Shown: positions 1-5,228, counted from the first letter of the stretch. The stretch is 5,363 nucleotides of DNA from an uncultured Rhizobiaceae group bacterium (GCA_937944075.1 CALDZZ010000115.1:1-5363), one strand, 5' to 3'. Made by a program: numbers and translations. Notes: generated from the sequence alone by a model not told the origin.

Positions 1-4
1 CTCC

Positions 5-394
5 ATGAGCGATGAAATGACCATTCTCGATGCGACAAACGATTATGACACACTTGGCGGGCGCATTGTGCGCGCAAGAGAAGCGCTTGAATTGGGAGAA
101 CAGGAAGCATCCGAGCGTGTTGGTGTAACCCTTGAAACCTACCAGAATTGGGAAACAGACCGCGACGAACCTCGTGCCAACAAACTCTCCATGCTTGCCA
201 TGTGTTTAAGCGTTAGTCCGACATGGCTTTTATATGGGCGGGGAAAATCACCCGTTTCTGAAAGCGTCAGCGAGGAAGTCGTTAACATTCGTGAGCAACT
301 CTCACGCGTCAAGGAGCTTCAATCTCAAACTGCCCAGGCAATTGAAATGCTCGACCGTGCCGTTGAACGGCTCGTCAAACGCGAACAGGACTAA
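5..394 (+). CDS. XRE-family helix-turn-helix transcriptional regulator with C-terminal coiled coil
   Basis: This is a probable cytoplasmic DNA-binding regulator of 129 residues. Residues about 18-79 form a Cro/C1-type HTH domain: GGRIVRAREALEL (helix 1), the QEASERVGV / TLETYQNWE helix-turn-helix pair with the usual Tyr-x-x-Trp-Glu recognition end, then EPRANKLSMLAMCLSVSPTWLLYG, the closing helices typical of the family. Residues about 88-128 are charged and heptad-like (VNIREQLSRVKELQ...MLDRAVERLVKRE), which suggests a coiled coil for dimerisation. No ligand-binding domain follows, so the signal it senses is unknown. The ATG at position 5 is the first visible start, but the frame is open to the window edge and no ribosome binding site can be seen, so the true start could lie upstream or at the ATG at 17. 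fghA begins only 12 bases after its stop, which suggests one operon and possibly local control of fghA. The target is inferred. Confidence 0.85.
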   Translation: MSDEMTILDATNDYDTLGGRIVRAREALELGEQEASERVGVTLETYQNWETDRDEPRANKLSMLAMCLSVSPTWLLYGRGKSPVSESVSEEVVNIREQLSRVKELQSQTAQAIEMLDRAVERLVKREQD

Positions 395-398
395 GGGA
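393..398 (+). promoter_or_regulatory. Ribosome binding site of fghA
   Basis: AAGGGA overlaps the last two bases of the XRE gene's TAA stop and sits 8 bases before the fghA ATG. The overlap with the upstream stop suggests translation of fghA is coupled to that of the regulator. Confidence 0.7.
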
Positions 399-406
399 TT
401 TCAACC

Positions 407-1237
407 ATGAAAATCATTAATGAAAACATTTCTCACGGTGGCCGCCAACTAGTTCTCATCCACGACAGCACCAGCTGTCATTGCGAAATGAAGTTTTCGG
501 TGTTTCTGCCACCACAAGCTGAGAAGCAGGCCTGCCCGGTGCTTTATTATCTATCAGGCCTTACCTGCTCCCATGCCAATGTAACCGAAAAAGGTGAATT
601 CCGTGCAGCAGCAGCAAAACACGGCATCATTATCGTTTGCCCGGACACTTCGCCACGTGGCGAAAATGTAGCAGACGAAGATGTTTATTACTTTGGAACA
701 GGTGCCGGATTTTATGTTGACGCAACGCAAAAGCCTTTTGCTGAAAATTACAACATGTACTCATATGTAACGGATGAACTGCCTGCGCTGATTGAACAAG
801 AGTTTAATGCAGACATGTCGCGCCAGTCCATAACCGGCCACTCAATGGGCGGACATGGCGCCATGATTTGCGCCCTGAAAAATCCGGATCGCTACAAGTC
901 AGTTTCAGCCTTCGCACCCATTTGCGCCCCGTCCAAAACCGACTGGGGCCAAAATGCATTTACCAAATATTTGGGTACAGAAAAAAACGCATGGCGAGCT
1001 TATGACACTGTGGCTCTTATAGAGGATGGGCATTCTGTTCCCGAAATTCTGATTGACCAGGGCACCGCTGATGAATTCCTTGAAAGCGGCATTCGCGTTC
1101 CATTGCTTGAGACCGCCTGTAACAACAATGGTATCAATCTCACCTTGCGCATGCATGAAGGCTATGATCATTCCTACTATTTCATATCAAGCTTCATGGC
1201 TGATCATATAGCCTGGCATGCCGAGCGACTTGGATAA
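407..1237 (+). CDS. fghA: S-formylglutathione hydrolase
   Basis: This is a cytosolic serine esterase of the esterase D / FghA family (EC 3.1.2.12). It hydrolyses S-formylglutathione to formate and glutathione, the second step of glutathione-dependent formaldehyde detoxification. Its 276 residues match the family's usual length. The nucleophile elbow GHSMGGHGA places the catalytic serine at 146. The acid is probably Asp222 in the DQGTADEFL motif, and the histidine is His255 in EGYDHSYYF, so the triad is complete. LSGLTC (residues 49-54) carries the family's conserved cysteine beside the active site. The start at 407 is supported by AAGGGA at 393-398 with an 8-base spacer. It follows the XRE regulator by 12 bases and precedes the MFS gene by 5, so the three are probably one operon. 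The usual partner, S-(hydroxymethyl)glutathione dehydrogenase, is absent from the window. Nothing in the gene looks damaged. Confidence 0.95.
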   Translation: MKIINENISHGGRQLVLIHDSTSCHCEMKFSVFLPPQAEKQACPVLYYLSGLTCSHANVTEKGEFRAAAAKHGIIIVCPDTSPRGENVADEDVYYFGTGAGFYVDATQKPFAENYNMYSYVTDELPALIEQEFNADMSRQSITGHSMGGHGAMICALKNPDRYKSVSAFAPICAPSKTDWGQNAFTKYLGTEKNAWRAYDTVALIEDGHSVPEILIDQGTADEFLESGIRVPLLETACNNNGINLTLRMHEGYDHSYYFISSFMADHIAWHAERLG

Positions 1238-1241
1238 GGGG
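1236..1241 (+). promoter_or_regulatory. Poorly spaced Shine-Dalgarno before the MFS gene
   Basis: AAGGGG overlaps the fghA TAA stop but leaves only one base before the TTG at 1243, much shorter than the usual 5-9. Initiation probably depends on ribosomes finishing fghA and restarting in place, rather than on independent recruitment. Confidence 0.4.
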
Positions 1242-1242
1242 T

Positions 1243-2538
1243 TTGGAACAGGCACATAATCCTCAGCTTGGCAGCAAGCGCGCCTGGTTCATCTGGATAC
1301 TTGCAGCCATTTCCTTTGGGTATGCATTTTTCCACCGCGTTGCACCGAGTGTCATGGTGGATGACTTGATGGCAGAATTTGCAATAAGTGGCGCCGTTCT
1401 GGGCACACTCTCTGCCCTTTATTTTTATCCTTATGTTTTGATGCAGGTTCCCCTGGGCGCATTGATTGACCGCCTCGGTGTGCGTGCGCTTCTTTCAAGC
1501 GCGCTTTTGATAGGCGGGATGGGTTCAGTGCTTTTTGCCGTGTCACAATCCATCGAGGTCGCTTATGCAGGGCGCATCATGATCGGCATAGGATCTGCCG
1601 TTGGTTTTTTGAGTTCTCTTGCTCTGGCAGGCAAGTGGTTCCCCCCTCACCGCTTTGCCTTTTTGGCAGGGCTTGTCATGTTTTTTGGAATGTCGAGCGG
1701 TATTGCAGCGTCAGGTCCATTGGCAATTTTTGTCGAAAGTTACGGGTGGCGCAGTGCCATGTGGAGCCTGGGCGGATTTAGCATTCTTCTGGCACTTCTG
1801 GTGATCATCTTTGTGCGAAACGCTCCTGACGCCACCCAACAGGAATTAAAGGATGCAAAGCCAAGGGAAACCTGGAAAGCCATGTGGCAGGGGTTGGGAC
1901 GTGCAACCAAATCTGTTGAAGTCTGGAAAGTTGCATTAGTAGCCTCTACCATGTCAGGCCCAATGTTGACATTGGGCGGCTTGTGGGGAACTCCCTATCT
2001 GATTGAAGCCTACGACCTTGAAAAGACGCAAGCAGCCTTTCTTGTCTCGTTACTGTTGATGGGCTGGGCTTTTGGAGCACCTTTTGCAGGATGGCTGTCA
2101 GACCGTATTAGGCAACGAAAAAAGATCATTGTTGCAGGCTCCCTCGTGGTGACCTGCAGTGTCGGTGCACTTGCATTTTTGCCGACACCGCCCCTTTGGG
2201 CAAGTGTCCTCTTTCTCATCCTTGCAGGCATGAGCGGGGCTGCGATGACCGTAACATTCGCCCTTGTAAGGGAGGTCTCGCCCGGTGATATCAGCAGTTC
2301 TGTGACCGGAATTGTCAATTCATTGACGGTTGCCTCTGGTGCCATTTTGCAGCCAGCTGTCGGATTTATGCTGGACAGGCTGTGGAACGGCACAACTAGC
2401 AATGGCGCACGCATTTATTCTGTCGAAAACTATCAAGCTGGTTTCCTGCTTATTTTTGCAGCCTGTCTCATCGGATTTTTCATAGCAACAAGATTGCAGG
2501 AAAGCCCATTTGTTCAAAACGCGCACACAAATACCTGA
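1243..2538 (+). CDS. Major facilitator superfamily transporter, TTG start
   Basis: This is a 431-residue inner-membrane secondary transporter. It has about twelve hydrophobic helices (roughly residues 14-34, 50-70, 83-101, 106-126, 137-160, 172-192, 228-248, 263-283, 295-314, 319-338, 352-376, 397-417) with a hydrophilic central loop at about 193-225. The MFS loop 2-3 motif is seen as GALIDRLGVRALL (72-84) and its C-half counterpart as GWLSDRIRQRKK (283-294). The general look is of the organic-anion / sugar-phosphate permease-like MFS group, but the substrate cannot be read from sequence. The first in-frame ATG is codon 38, after helix 1, so the start must be upstream. TTG at 1243 is the only common start codon between the in-frame TGA at 1201 and helix 1, apart from a CTG at 1213. 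It begins 5 bases after the fghA stop, so co-transcription and translational coupling are likely. A role in exporting or importing something linked to formaldehyde or formate metabolism is speculation. Confidence 0.9.
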   Translation: MEQAHNPQLGSKRAWFIWILAAISFGYAFFHRVAPSVMVDDLMAEFAISGAVLGTLSALYFYPYVLMQVPLGALIDRLGVRALLSSALLIGGMGSVLFAVSQSIEVAYAGRIMIGIGSAVGFLSSLALAGKWFPPHRFAFLAGLVMFFGMSSGIAASGPLAIFVESYGWRSAMWSLGGFSILLALLVIIFVRNAPDATQQELKDAKPRETWKAMWQGLGRATKSVEVWKVALVASTMSGPMLTLGGLWGTPYLIEAYDLEKTQAAFLVSLLLMGWAFGAPFAGWLSDRIRQRKKIIVAGSLVVTCSVGALAFLPTPPLWASVLFLILAGMSGAAMTVTFALVREVSPGDISSSVTGIVNSLTVASGAILQPAVGFMLDRLWNGTTSNGARIYSVENYQAGFLLIFAACLIGFFIATRLQESPFVQNAHTNT

Positions 2539-2540
2539 TT

Positions 2541-2570
2541 ATTTCTTCCATTGACGTAAAGGGAAGAAAT
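2541..2570. repeat. Inverted repeat just after the MFS stop
   Basis: ATTTCTTCC (2541-2549) and GGAAGAAAT (2562-2570) are perfect 9-base inverted arms around a 12-base loop. With a one-base bulge the arms extend a further three pairs or so. The repeat begins two bases after the MFS stop codon. As RNA it could end the upstream operon, although only a weak T-rich stretch follows. As DNA it could be an operator for fadD, since the loop contains the TTGACG -35 candidate. Confidence 0.5.
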
Positions 2571-2579
2571 TAATAGGGT
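2551..2579 (+). promoter_or_regulatory. Candidate sigma-70 promoter for fadD
   Basis: TTGACG (2551-2556) matches the -35 consensus in five of six positions. A 17-base spacer leads to TAGGGT (2574-2579), which keeps only the T, A and final T of a -10 box. TATATA at 2614-2619 is a better -10 but has no -35 at a sensible distance. Start-site mapping would decide between them. Confidence 0.35.
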
Positions 2580-2625
2580 TGCTTTTCAGAAACAGGCGGG
2601 TTTTTTCACCTTGTATATATGAGAA

Positions 2626-2642
2626 AACCAGTGAAAACTGTT
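2626..2642 (+). other. Small GAAA-loop hairpin in the fadD leader
   Basis: CAGT-GAAA-ACTG (2629-2640) would fold in RNA as a four-pair stem with a GNRA-type GAAA tetraloop. Two flanking A-U pairs (2626-2627 with 2641-2642) can add to it if C2628 bulges. It ends 8 bases before the fadD Shine-Dalgarno and may affect mRNA stability or ribosome access. The stem is short, so chance is possible. Confidence 0.3.
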
Positions 2643-2650
2643 CATATCTT

Positions 2651-2657
2651 GGAGGAG
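2651..2657 (+). promoter_or_regulatory. Strong ribosome binding site that sets the fadD start
   Basis: GGAGGAG at 2651-2657 lies at ideal distance from the ATG at 2664. The in-frame ATG at 2619 is upstream of this site and has no comparable one of its own, so 2664 is preferred. Confidence 0.85.
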
Positions 2658-2663
2658 AAAAAC

Positions 2664-4331
2664 ATGGCTGCAAAAGAAGAAAAACTCTGGCTGAAATCAT
2701 ACCCGTCACAAATCGCACATGAAATACCCGAGCTTGCCTATAGTTCGGTTGCCGGTCTCTTGGAGGACGCCTGCAAAAACTACGCAAACCAACCTGCGTT
2801 TACTTGCATGGGAAAATCCATCAATTATTCGGAAATTGATGAAAAATCAAAAATCATAGCTGGATGGCTGCAATCCAAGGGACTGCAAAAAGGGGATCGT
2901 GTCGCTATCATGATGCCAAATATCCTGCAGTATACGATTGTACTTCCAGCTATCCTGCGTGCCGGATATGTGGTGGTTAATGTCAATCCGCTATACACCC
3001 CGCGCGAGCTTGAGCATCAGCTGAATGACAGTGGTGCCAAAGCCATCTTCGTGGTTGAGAATTTTGCAAGTACTGTTGAGCAGGTACGCTCAAAAGTCGG
3101 CCTGGAACACATCGTTGTAACCAGCATGGGCGACACGTTGGGCGGCCTCAAGGGAGCCATTGTCAATCTGGTTGTTCGCAAGGTCAAGAAAATGGTACCG
3201 GCCTGGAATTTGCCTGGCCATCACAGTTTCAAATCCGTATTGGGCAGCAATCATGCATATACCCCTGCCGAGCTTGGCCATGATGACATTGCCTTTCTCC
3301 AATATACAGGTGGTACGACAGGCGTTTCAAAAGGTGCTACTCTCAGTAATGCAAATGTTCTTTCCAACGCCGCCCAGAATGATGAATGGTTGAAGGTCAT
3401 TGATGATCTTCCTGACAACCCGACTTACATTTGTGCCTTGCCGCTGTATCACATTTTTGCCCTGACCGTGAACATGATCATGGGCATGAGGTTGGGGGCT
3501 CACAATATCCTTATTCCCAATCCTCGTGACATTCCAGGCTTCGTCAAGGAGCTTGCAAAATACGAATATAACGTCTTTCCAGGCCTCAATACCCTGTTCA
3601 ATGCATTGTTGAATAATGATGATTTCAGGAGCCATGATTTCAGCAAACTCAAACTGACACTGGGTGGCGGTATGGCTGTGCAGCAACCGGTTGCAGAGCG
3701 CTGGAAAGAGGTAACCGGATGTAATATTTCAGAAGGATACGGCTTGTCAGAAACATCGCCAGTGGCAACTGCAAACCGTTTTGATGCACCAAAGTTCTCA
3801 GGCACTATCGGCTTGCCGCTCCCATCAACAGATATTTCCATCCGTGATGATGACGGCAAACCTGTTGCCAATGGTGAAGTCGGTGAAATCTGCATTCGCG
3901 GCCCGCAAGTCATGGTTGGTTACTGGCAGCGTCCTGAGGCGACTGCTGAAGTCATGACAAATGATGGCTTCTTCAAGTCAGGCGACATGGGCTTCATGAA
4001 TGAAAATGGTCAGACAAAGATTGTGGACCGAAAAAAGGACATGATCCTTGTTTCAGGCTTCAATGTTTATCCAAACGAAGTTGAAGAGTTTGCCGTCGGA
4101 CATGAAGGCATTCTGGAAGCTGCCGCTGTCGGCATTGCGGATGATCACTCTGGAGAAGTCGTTAAACTCTTTGTCGTCAAGACAGACCCTTCCCTTACAG
4201 AAGACGACGTGAAGGAATGGTGTAAAAAAGGGCTTACAAATTATAAACGCCCATCAGTTGTTGAATTCCGTGACGATTTGCCGAAAACCAATGTTGGCAA
4301 AATTCTCAGAAGAGAACTGCGCGACACTTAA
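2664..4331 (+). CDS. fadD: Long-chain fatty acid-CoA ligase (acyl-CoA synthetase)
   Basis: This 555-residue AMP-forming ligase (EC 6.2.1.3) activates fatty acids to acyl-CoA through an acyl-adenylate, feeding beta-oxidation or lipid synthesis. It probably acts at the inner face of the cytoplasmic membrane. E. coli FadD is of similar length (561). In order, the sequence shows the ATP/AMP P-loop YTGGTTGVSKGA (214-225), the PLYHIFAL segment (260-267), GYGLSETSP (358-366), the DGFFKSGD fatty-acyl signature (434-441), the hinge DRKKDM (455-460), GFNVYPNEVE (465-474) and the C-terminal adenylation lysine Lys546 in PKTNVGKILRREL. All are intact. The start at 2664 gives MAAKEEKLWL and has a strong ribosome binding site. 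A start at 2619 would add 15 residues unlike the family. It is separated from the MFS gene by 125 bases with an inverted repeat, so it is probably its own transcription unit. Its TAA overlaps the stop of the opposing gene. Chain-length preference cannot be read directly. Confidence 0.93.
   Translation: MAAKEEKLWLKSYPSQIAHEIPELAYSSVAGLLEDACKNYANQPAFTCMGKSINYSEIDEKSKIIAGWLQSKGLQKGDRVAIMMPNILQYTIVLPAILRAGYVVVNVNPLYTPRELEHQLNDSGAKAIFVVENFASTVEQVRSKVGLEHIVVTSMGDTLGGLKGAIVNLVVRKVKKMVPAWNLPGHHSFKSVLGSNHAYTPAELGHDDIAFLQYTGGTTGVSKGATLSNANVLSNAAQNDEWLKVIDDLPDNPTYICALPLYHIFALTVNMIMGMRLGAHNILIPNPRDIPGFVKELAKYEYNVFPGLNTLFNALLNNDDFRSHDFSKLKLTLGGGMAVQQPVAERWKEVTGCNISEGYGLSETSPVATANRFDAPKFSGTIGLPLPSTDISIRDDDGKPVANGEVGEICIRGPQVMVGYWQRPEATAEVMTNDGFFKSGDMGFMNENGQTKIVDRKKDMILVSGFNVYPNEVEEFAVGHEGILEAAAVGIADDHSGEVVKLFVVKTDPSLTEDDVKEWCKKGLTNYKRPSVVEFRDDLPKTNVGKILRRELRDT
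4301..4318 (-). terminator. Possible terminator hairpin for the minus-strand gene, inside fadD
   Basis: Read on the minus strand, AGTTCTC-TTCT-GAGAATT forms about seven pairs (one G-U) with a four-base loop, the last arm running into TTTT. It begins about 10 bases past the stop of the minus-strand gene, within the last codons of fadD. It is weak and could be coincidental. Confidence 0.25.
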
Positions 4332-4762
4332 ACATCTGATCCGGTCCTGGAACTTTTCAGTTCCAATTCTCTTTGCCCGTCGACCCACTGTGGATCGATG
4401 GGCAATTTTTTTGTGATCTTGTCTTGTGAAGTCAGTAATCGCCAAAATGGCGCGACTTCACTGGTGGGTTTACCCTCCTCCATTTCCTCAATCGCTGCCT
4501 CGGCAACCATACGAATAAAGATAGAGGTTGAGACGGGGCAACTGGCATCGCACTTGTTGTTGCGTGCCATTTCATTGCGTAACCCGCGTATGGTTCTTGT
4601 CTCTGCAAATGGAATTTTCCTAATGTAACTGTCTACAATAAGGGGGGTTCCAACAAACATCATCTCACCCGCCTTTATGCCAGCAAAATCATATTCAAGG
4701 CAGACCTTTTTGGGAGCCTTTTTGCGGTGTAGTTTTTGACATGCGGTGAGTTTGGCAGACAT
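4328..4762 (-). CDS. Small protein, tentatively MGMT/alkyltransferase-like (non-catalytic)
   Basis: This 144-residue protein is probably cytoplasmic, as it has no signal peptide or membrane segment. The first 20 residues are strongly basic. The core runs GEMMFVGTPLIVDSYIRKIPFAETRTIRGLRNEMA, then CDASCPVSTSIFIRMVAEAA (71-90) and PFWRLL (105-110). From memory, this order (a TP..VD..IR.IP start, a CP.(S/T)T.IF helix, a PYWR/PFWR segment) resembles short proteins labelled MGMT family that are related to the DNA-recognition domain of O6-alkylguanine transferases. The catalytic PCHR motif is absent, so alkyl transfer is not expected. A nucleic-acid-binding role is an inference. The start is well supported: on the minus strand GAGGAG lies 7 bases before the ATG. 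It is convergent with fadD, its TAA overlaps the fadD TAA within TTAA, and it is probably monocistronic. If the family resemblance is wrong it is simply a hypothetical protein. Confidence 0.75.
   Translation of the reverse strand: MSAKLTACQKLHRKKAPKKVCLEYDFAGIKAGEMMFVGTPLIVDSYIRKIPFAETRTIRGLRNEMARNNKCDASCPVSTSIFIRMVAEAAIEEMEEGKPTSEVAPFWRLLTSQDKITKKLPIDPQWVDGQRELELKSSRTGSDV
4348..4374 (+). terminator. Possible fadD terminator hairpin inside the opposing gene
   Basis: TGGAAC-TTTTCA-GTTCCA (4348-4365) is a perfect six-pair stem with a six-base loop, 16 bases beyond the fadD stop. It is followed by ATTCTCTTT, a T-rich but imperfect tail. It lies within the coding region of the minus-strand gene, so it could also be a by-product of that protein's codons. 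Confidence 0.35.
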
Positions 4763-4769
4763 TGATGCA

Positions 4770-4775
4770 CTCCTC
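4770..4775 (-). promoter_or_regulatory. Ribosome binding site of the small minus-strand gene
   Basis: The plus strand reads CTCCTC here, so the minus strand reads GAGGAG, 7 bases before the ATG whose first base is 4762. This supports both the reality and the start of the gene. Confidence 0.75.
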
Positions 4776-4788
4776 TAGTTTGCAGGAT

Positions 4789-4838
4789 ATTTTAGCAAAT
4801 CAGGTCGAAATAAAAACACCCTGAAAATAGATATTATA
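4789..4838 (-). promoter_or_regulatory. Candidate -10 elements for the small minus-strand gene
   Basis: On the minus strand a perfect TATAAT lies at 4838-4833, and an extended -10 form TGCTAAAAT lies with its hexamer at 4794-4789. Neither has a convincing -35 at 16-18 bases. Both are placed sensibly for a leader of about 20 to 65 nt before the ATG at 4762. Confidence 0.35.
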
Positions 4839-4912
4839 AATCATGCACTTCCAGAGTTTTTGTTCTGAAATGAGACTTCTCAGTAAGGAAAATGCAGGAT
4901 TGTCAAACCAAT

Positions 4913-4945
4913 AAAAAAGACAGCCAAATGATGACTGTCTTTTTT
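4913..4945. terminator. Bidirectional intrinsic terminator in the intergenic region
   Basis: AAAAAAGACAG (4913-4923) and CTGTCTTTTTT (4935-4945) pair perfectly over 11 bases around an 11-base loop, giving an A-tract, stem and T-tract in either direction. No protein gene ends near it on either strand: the nearest minus-strand gene starts downstream of it and the nearest plus-strand gene ends 580 bases away. It therefore probably ends a short non-coding transcript. Confidence 0.75.
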
Positions 4946-4950
4946 TGTTC

Positions 4951-4998
4951 TTGGAGGAATAGTAGCTCCCGTTAGCCAACTTGGCGTTACTTGGAGGA
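4951..4998. repeat. Twin TTGGAGGA direct repeat, 40 bases apart
   Basis: TTGGAGGA occurs at 4951-4958 and again at 4991-4998, with start-to-start distance exactly 40. On the plus strand both copies look like Shine-Dalgarno sites. On the minus strand both read as anti-Shine-Dalgarno CCUCC segments. Between them lies the dyad GCCAA-C-TTGGC (4975-4985). Confidence 0.6.
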
Positions 4999-5002
4999 GA
5001 TA

Positions 5003-5036
5003 CGTTGATGAAAACTTTTTGTTTTCCTGACCAACG
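5003..5036. other. Two-step hairpin
   Basis: CGTTG (5003-5007) pairs with CAACG (5032-5036). Inside, GAAAAC (5010-5015) pairs with GTTTTC (5021-5026) around TTTTT, which reads AAAAA on the minus strand. An asymmetric internal loop (2 and 5 bases) separates the stems. Eleven pairs in two coaxial steps in non-coding DNA favour a folded RNA. Confidence 0.5.
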
Positions 5037-5106
5037 GAAGCTATGAAAATATAGATAATTTAATCTAGCGTTGCTGTCTGCTGTTAAAATACAAACATAG
5101 CGATGC

Positions 5107-5136
5107 ATTATTTGCAACACCATGGATTTATCGCAA
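5107..5136 (-). promoter_or_regulatory. Candidate promoter of the intergenic small RNA
   Basis: Minus strand: TTGCGA (5136-5131) as -35, an 18-base spacer, and AATAAT (5112-5107) as -10, matching the sigma-70 consensus in four and five of six positions. It would start transcription near 5100, heading toward the terminator at 4945. In AT-rich DNA such matches arise by chance. Confidence 0.3.
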
Positions 5137-5141
5137 TATTG

Positions 5142-5158
5142 ATTGTGCAGCGCACAAT
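5142..5158. promoter_or_regulatory. Perfect 17-base palindromic site, probable operator
   Basis: ATTGTGC-AGC-GCACAAT is a perfect 7+3+7 dyad. As RNA the 3-base loop is possible, but no T-tract follows, so a dimeric protein-binding site is more natural. It lies just upstream of the minus-strand promoter candidate at 5136-5107 and beyond the terminator of the gene to its right, so its only obvious client is the intergenic transcript. The binding protein is unknown. Confidence 0.5.
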
Positions 5159-5197
5159 TTCTACAATTTTCTTGATGATTTGACTGGTTTCAGTAAC

Positions 5198-5228
5198 AAA
5201 AAACCCTGCTTTAATCGAAAAACAGGGT
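5198..5228 (-). terminator. Intrinsic terminator of the right-edge gene
   Basis: On the minus strand ACCCTG (5228-5223) pairs with CAGGGT (5208-5203) around a 14-base loop, and six Ts follow at 5203-5198, the first being the last base of the stem. It lies 30 bases beyond the stop of the right-edge gene, a normal distance. On the plus strand the T run is 8 bases away, so minus is the preferred direction. Confidence 0.65.

Larger units (their letters stand above)
4913..5100 (-). ncRNA. Candidate small regulatory RNA
   Basis: This predicted minus-strand transcript of about 190 nt is not a recognised match to any named RNA. It starts downstream of a plausible promoter (5107-5136) and ends at the intrinsic terminator at 4945-4913. 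It can fold into several hairpins: TAGAT/ATCTA arms at 5052-5067, a two-step stem at 5003-5036, a GCCAA/TTGGC dyad at 4975-4985, and the terminator stem. CTATG and CATAG at 5100-5096 and 5045-5041 could close the first domain. Between the stems it shows CUCCUCC (4999-4993) and UUCCUCC (4959-4953), both complementary to Shine-Dalgarno sequences. Alphaproteobacterial sRNAs of the alpha-r14 and CcsR kinds use similar CCUCC-type segments to block translation; membership is not claimed. The alternative is a plus-strand element carrying two SD-like sites. Confidence 0.4.

Noticed and set aside
905..1171. Minus-strand open frame inside fghA
   Set aside because: It is a shadow of a confidently identified gene and has no domain-like features. 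The same holds for the other open frames inside the MFS and fadD genes.
2010..2414. 134-codon minus-strand open frame inside the MFS gene
   Set aside because: It is antisense to membrane-helix codons, has no recognisable motif and no supporting start signal.
2591..2610. GGCGGG followed by TTTTTT, resembling the end of an intrinsic terminator
   Set aside because: No complementary CCCGCC arm exists upstream, so no hairpin can form.
2619..2663. Upstream ATG that would extend fadD by 15 residues
   Set aside because: It has no ribosome binding site, sits on a possible -10 element, and the added residues are unlike the family. The ATG at 2664 has an ideal site.
4843..4914. 23-codon plus-strand open frame ending at the terminator
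   Set aside because: No Shine-Dalgarno before the ATG (the preceding bases are AT-rich TATTATAAAT), and the peptide resembles nothing known to me. Its abutting the terminator is the only point in its favour.
4800..5123. 107-codon minus-strand open frame in the intergenic region
   Set aside because: It runs through the bidirectional terminator and the hairpins, has no ribosome binding site before its ATG, and its composition is not protein-like.
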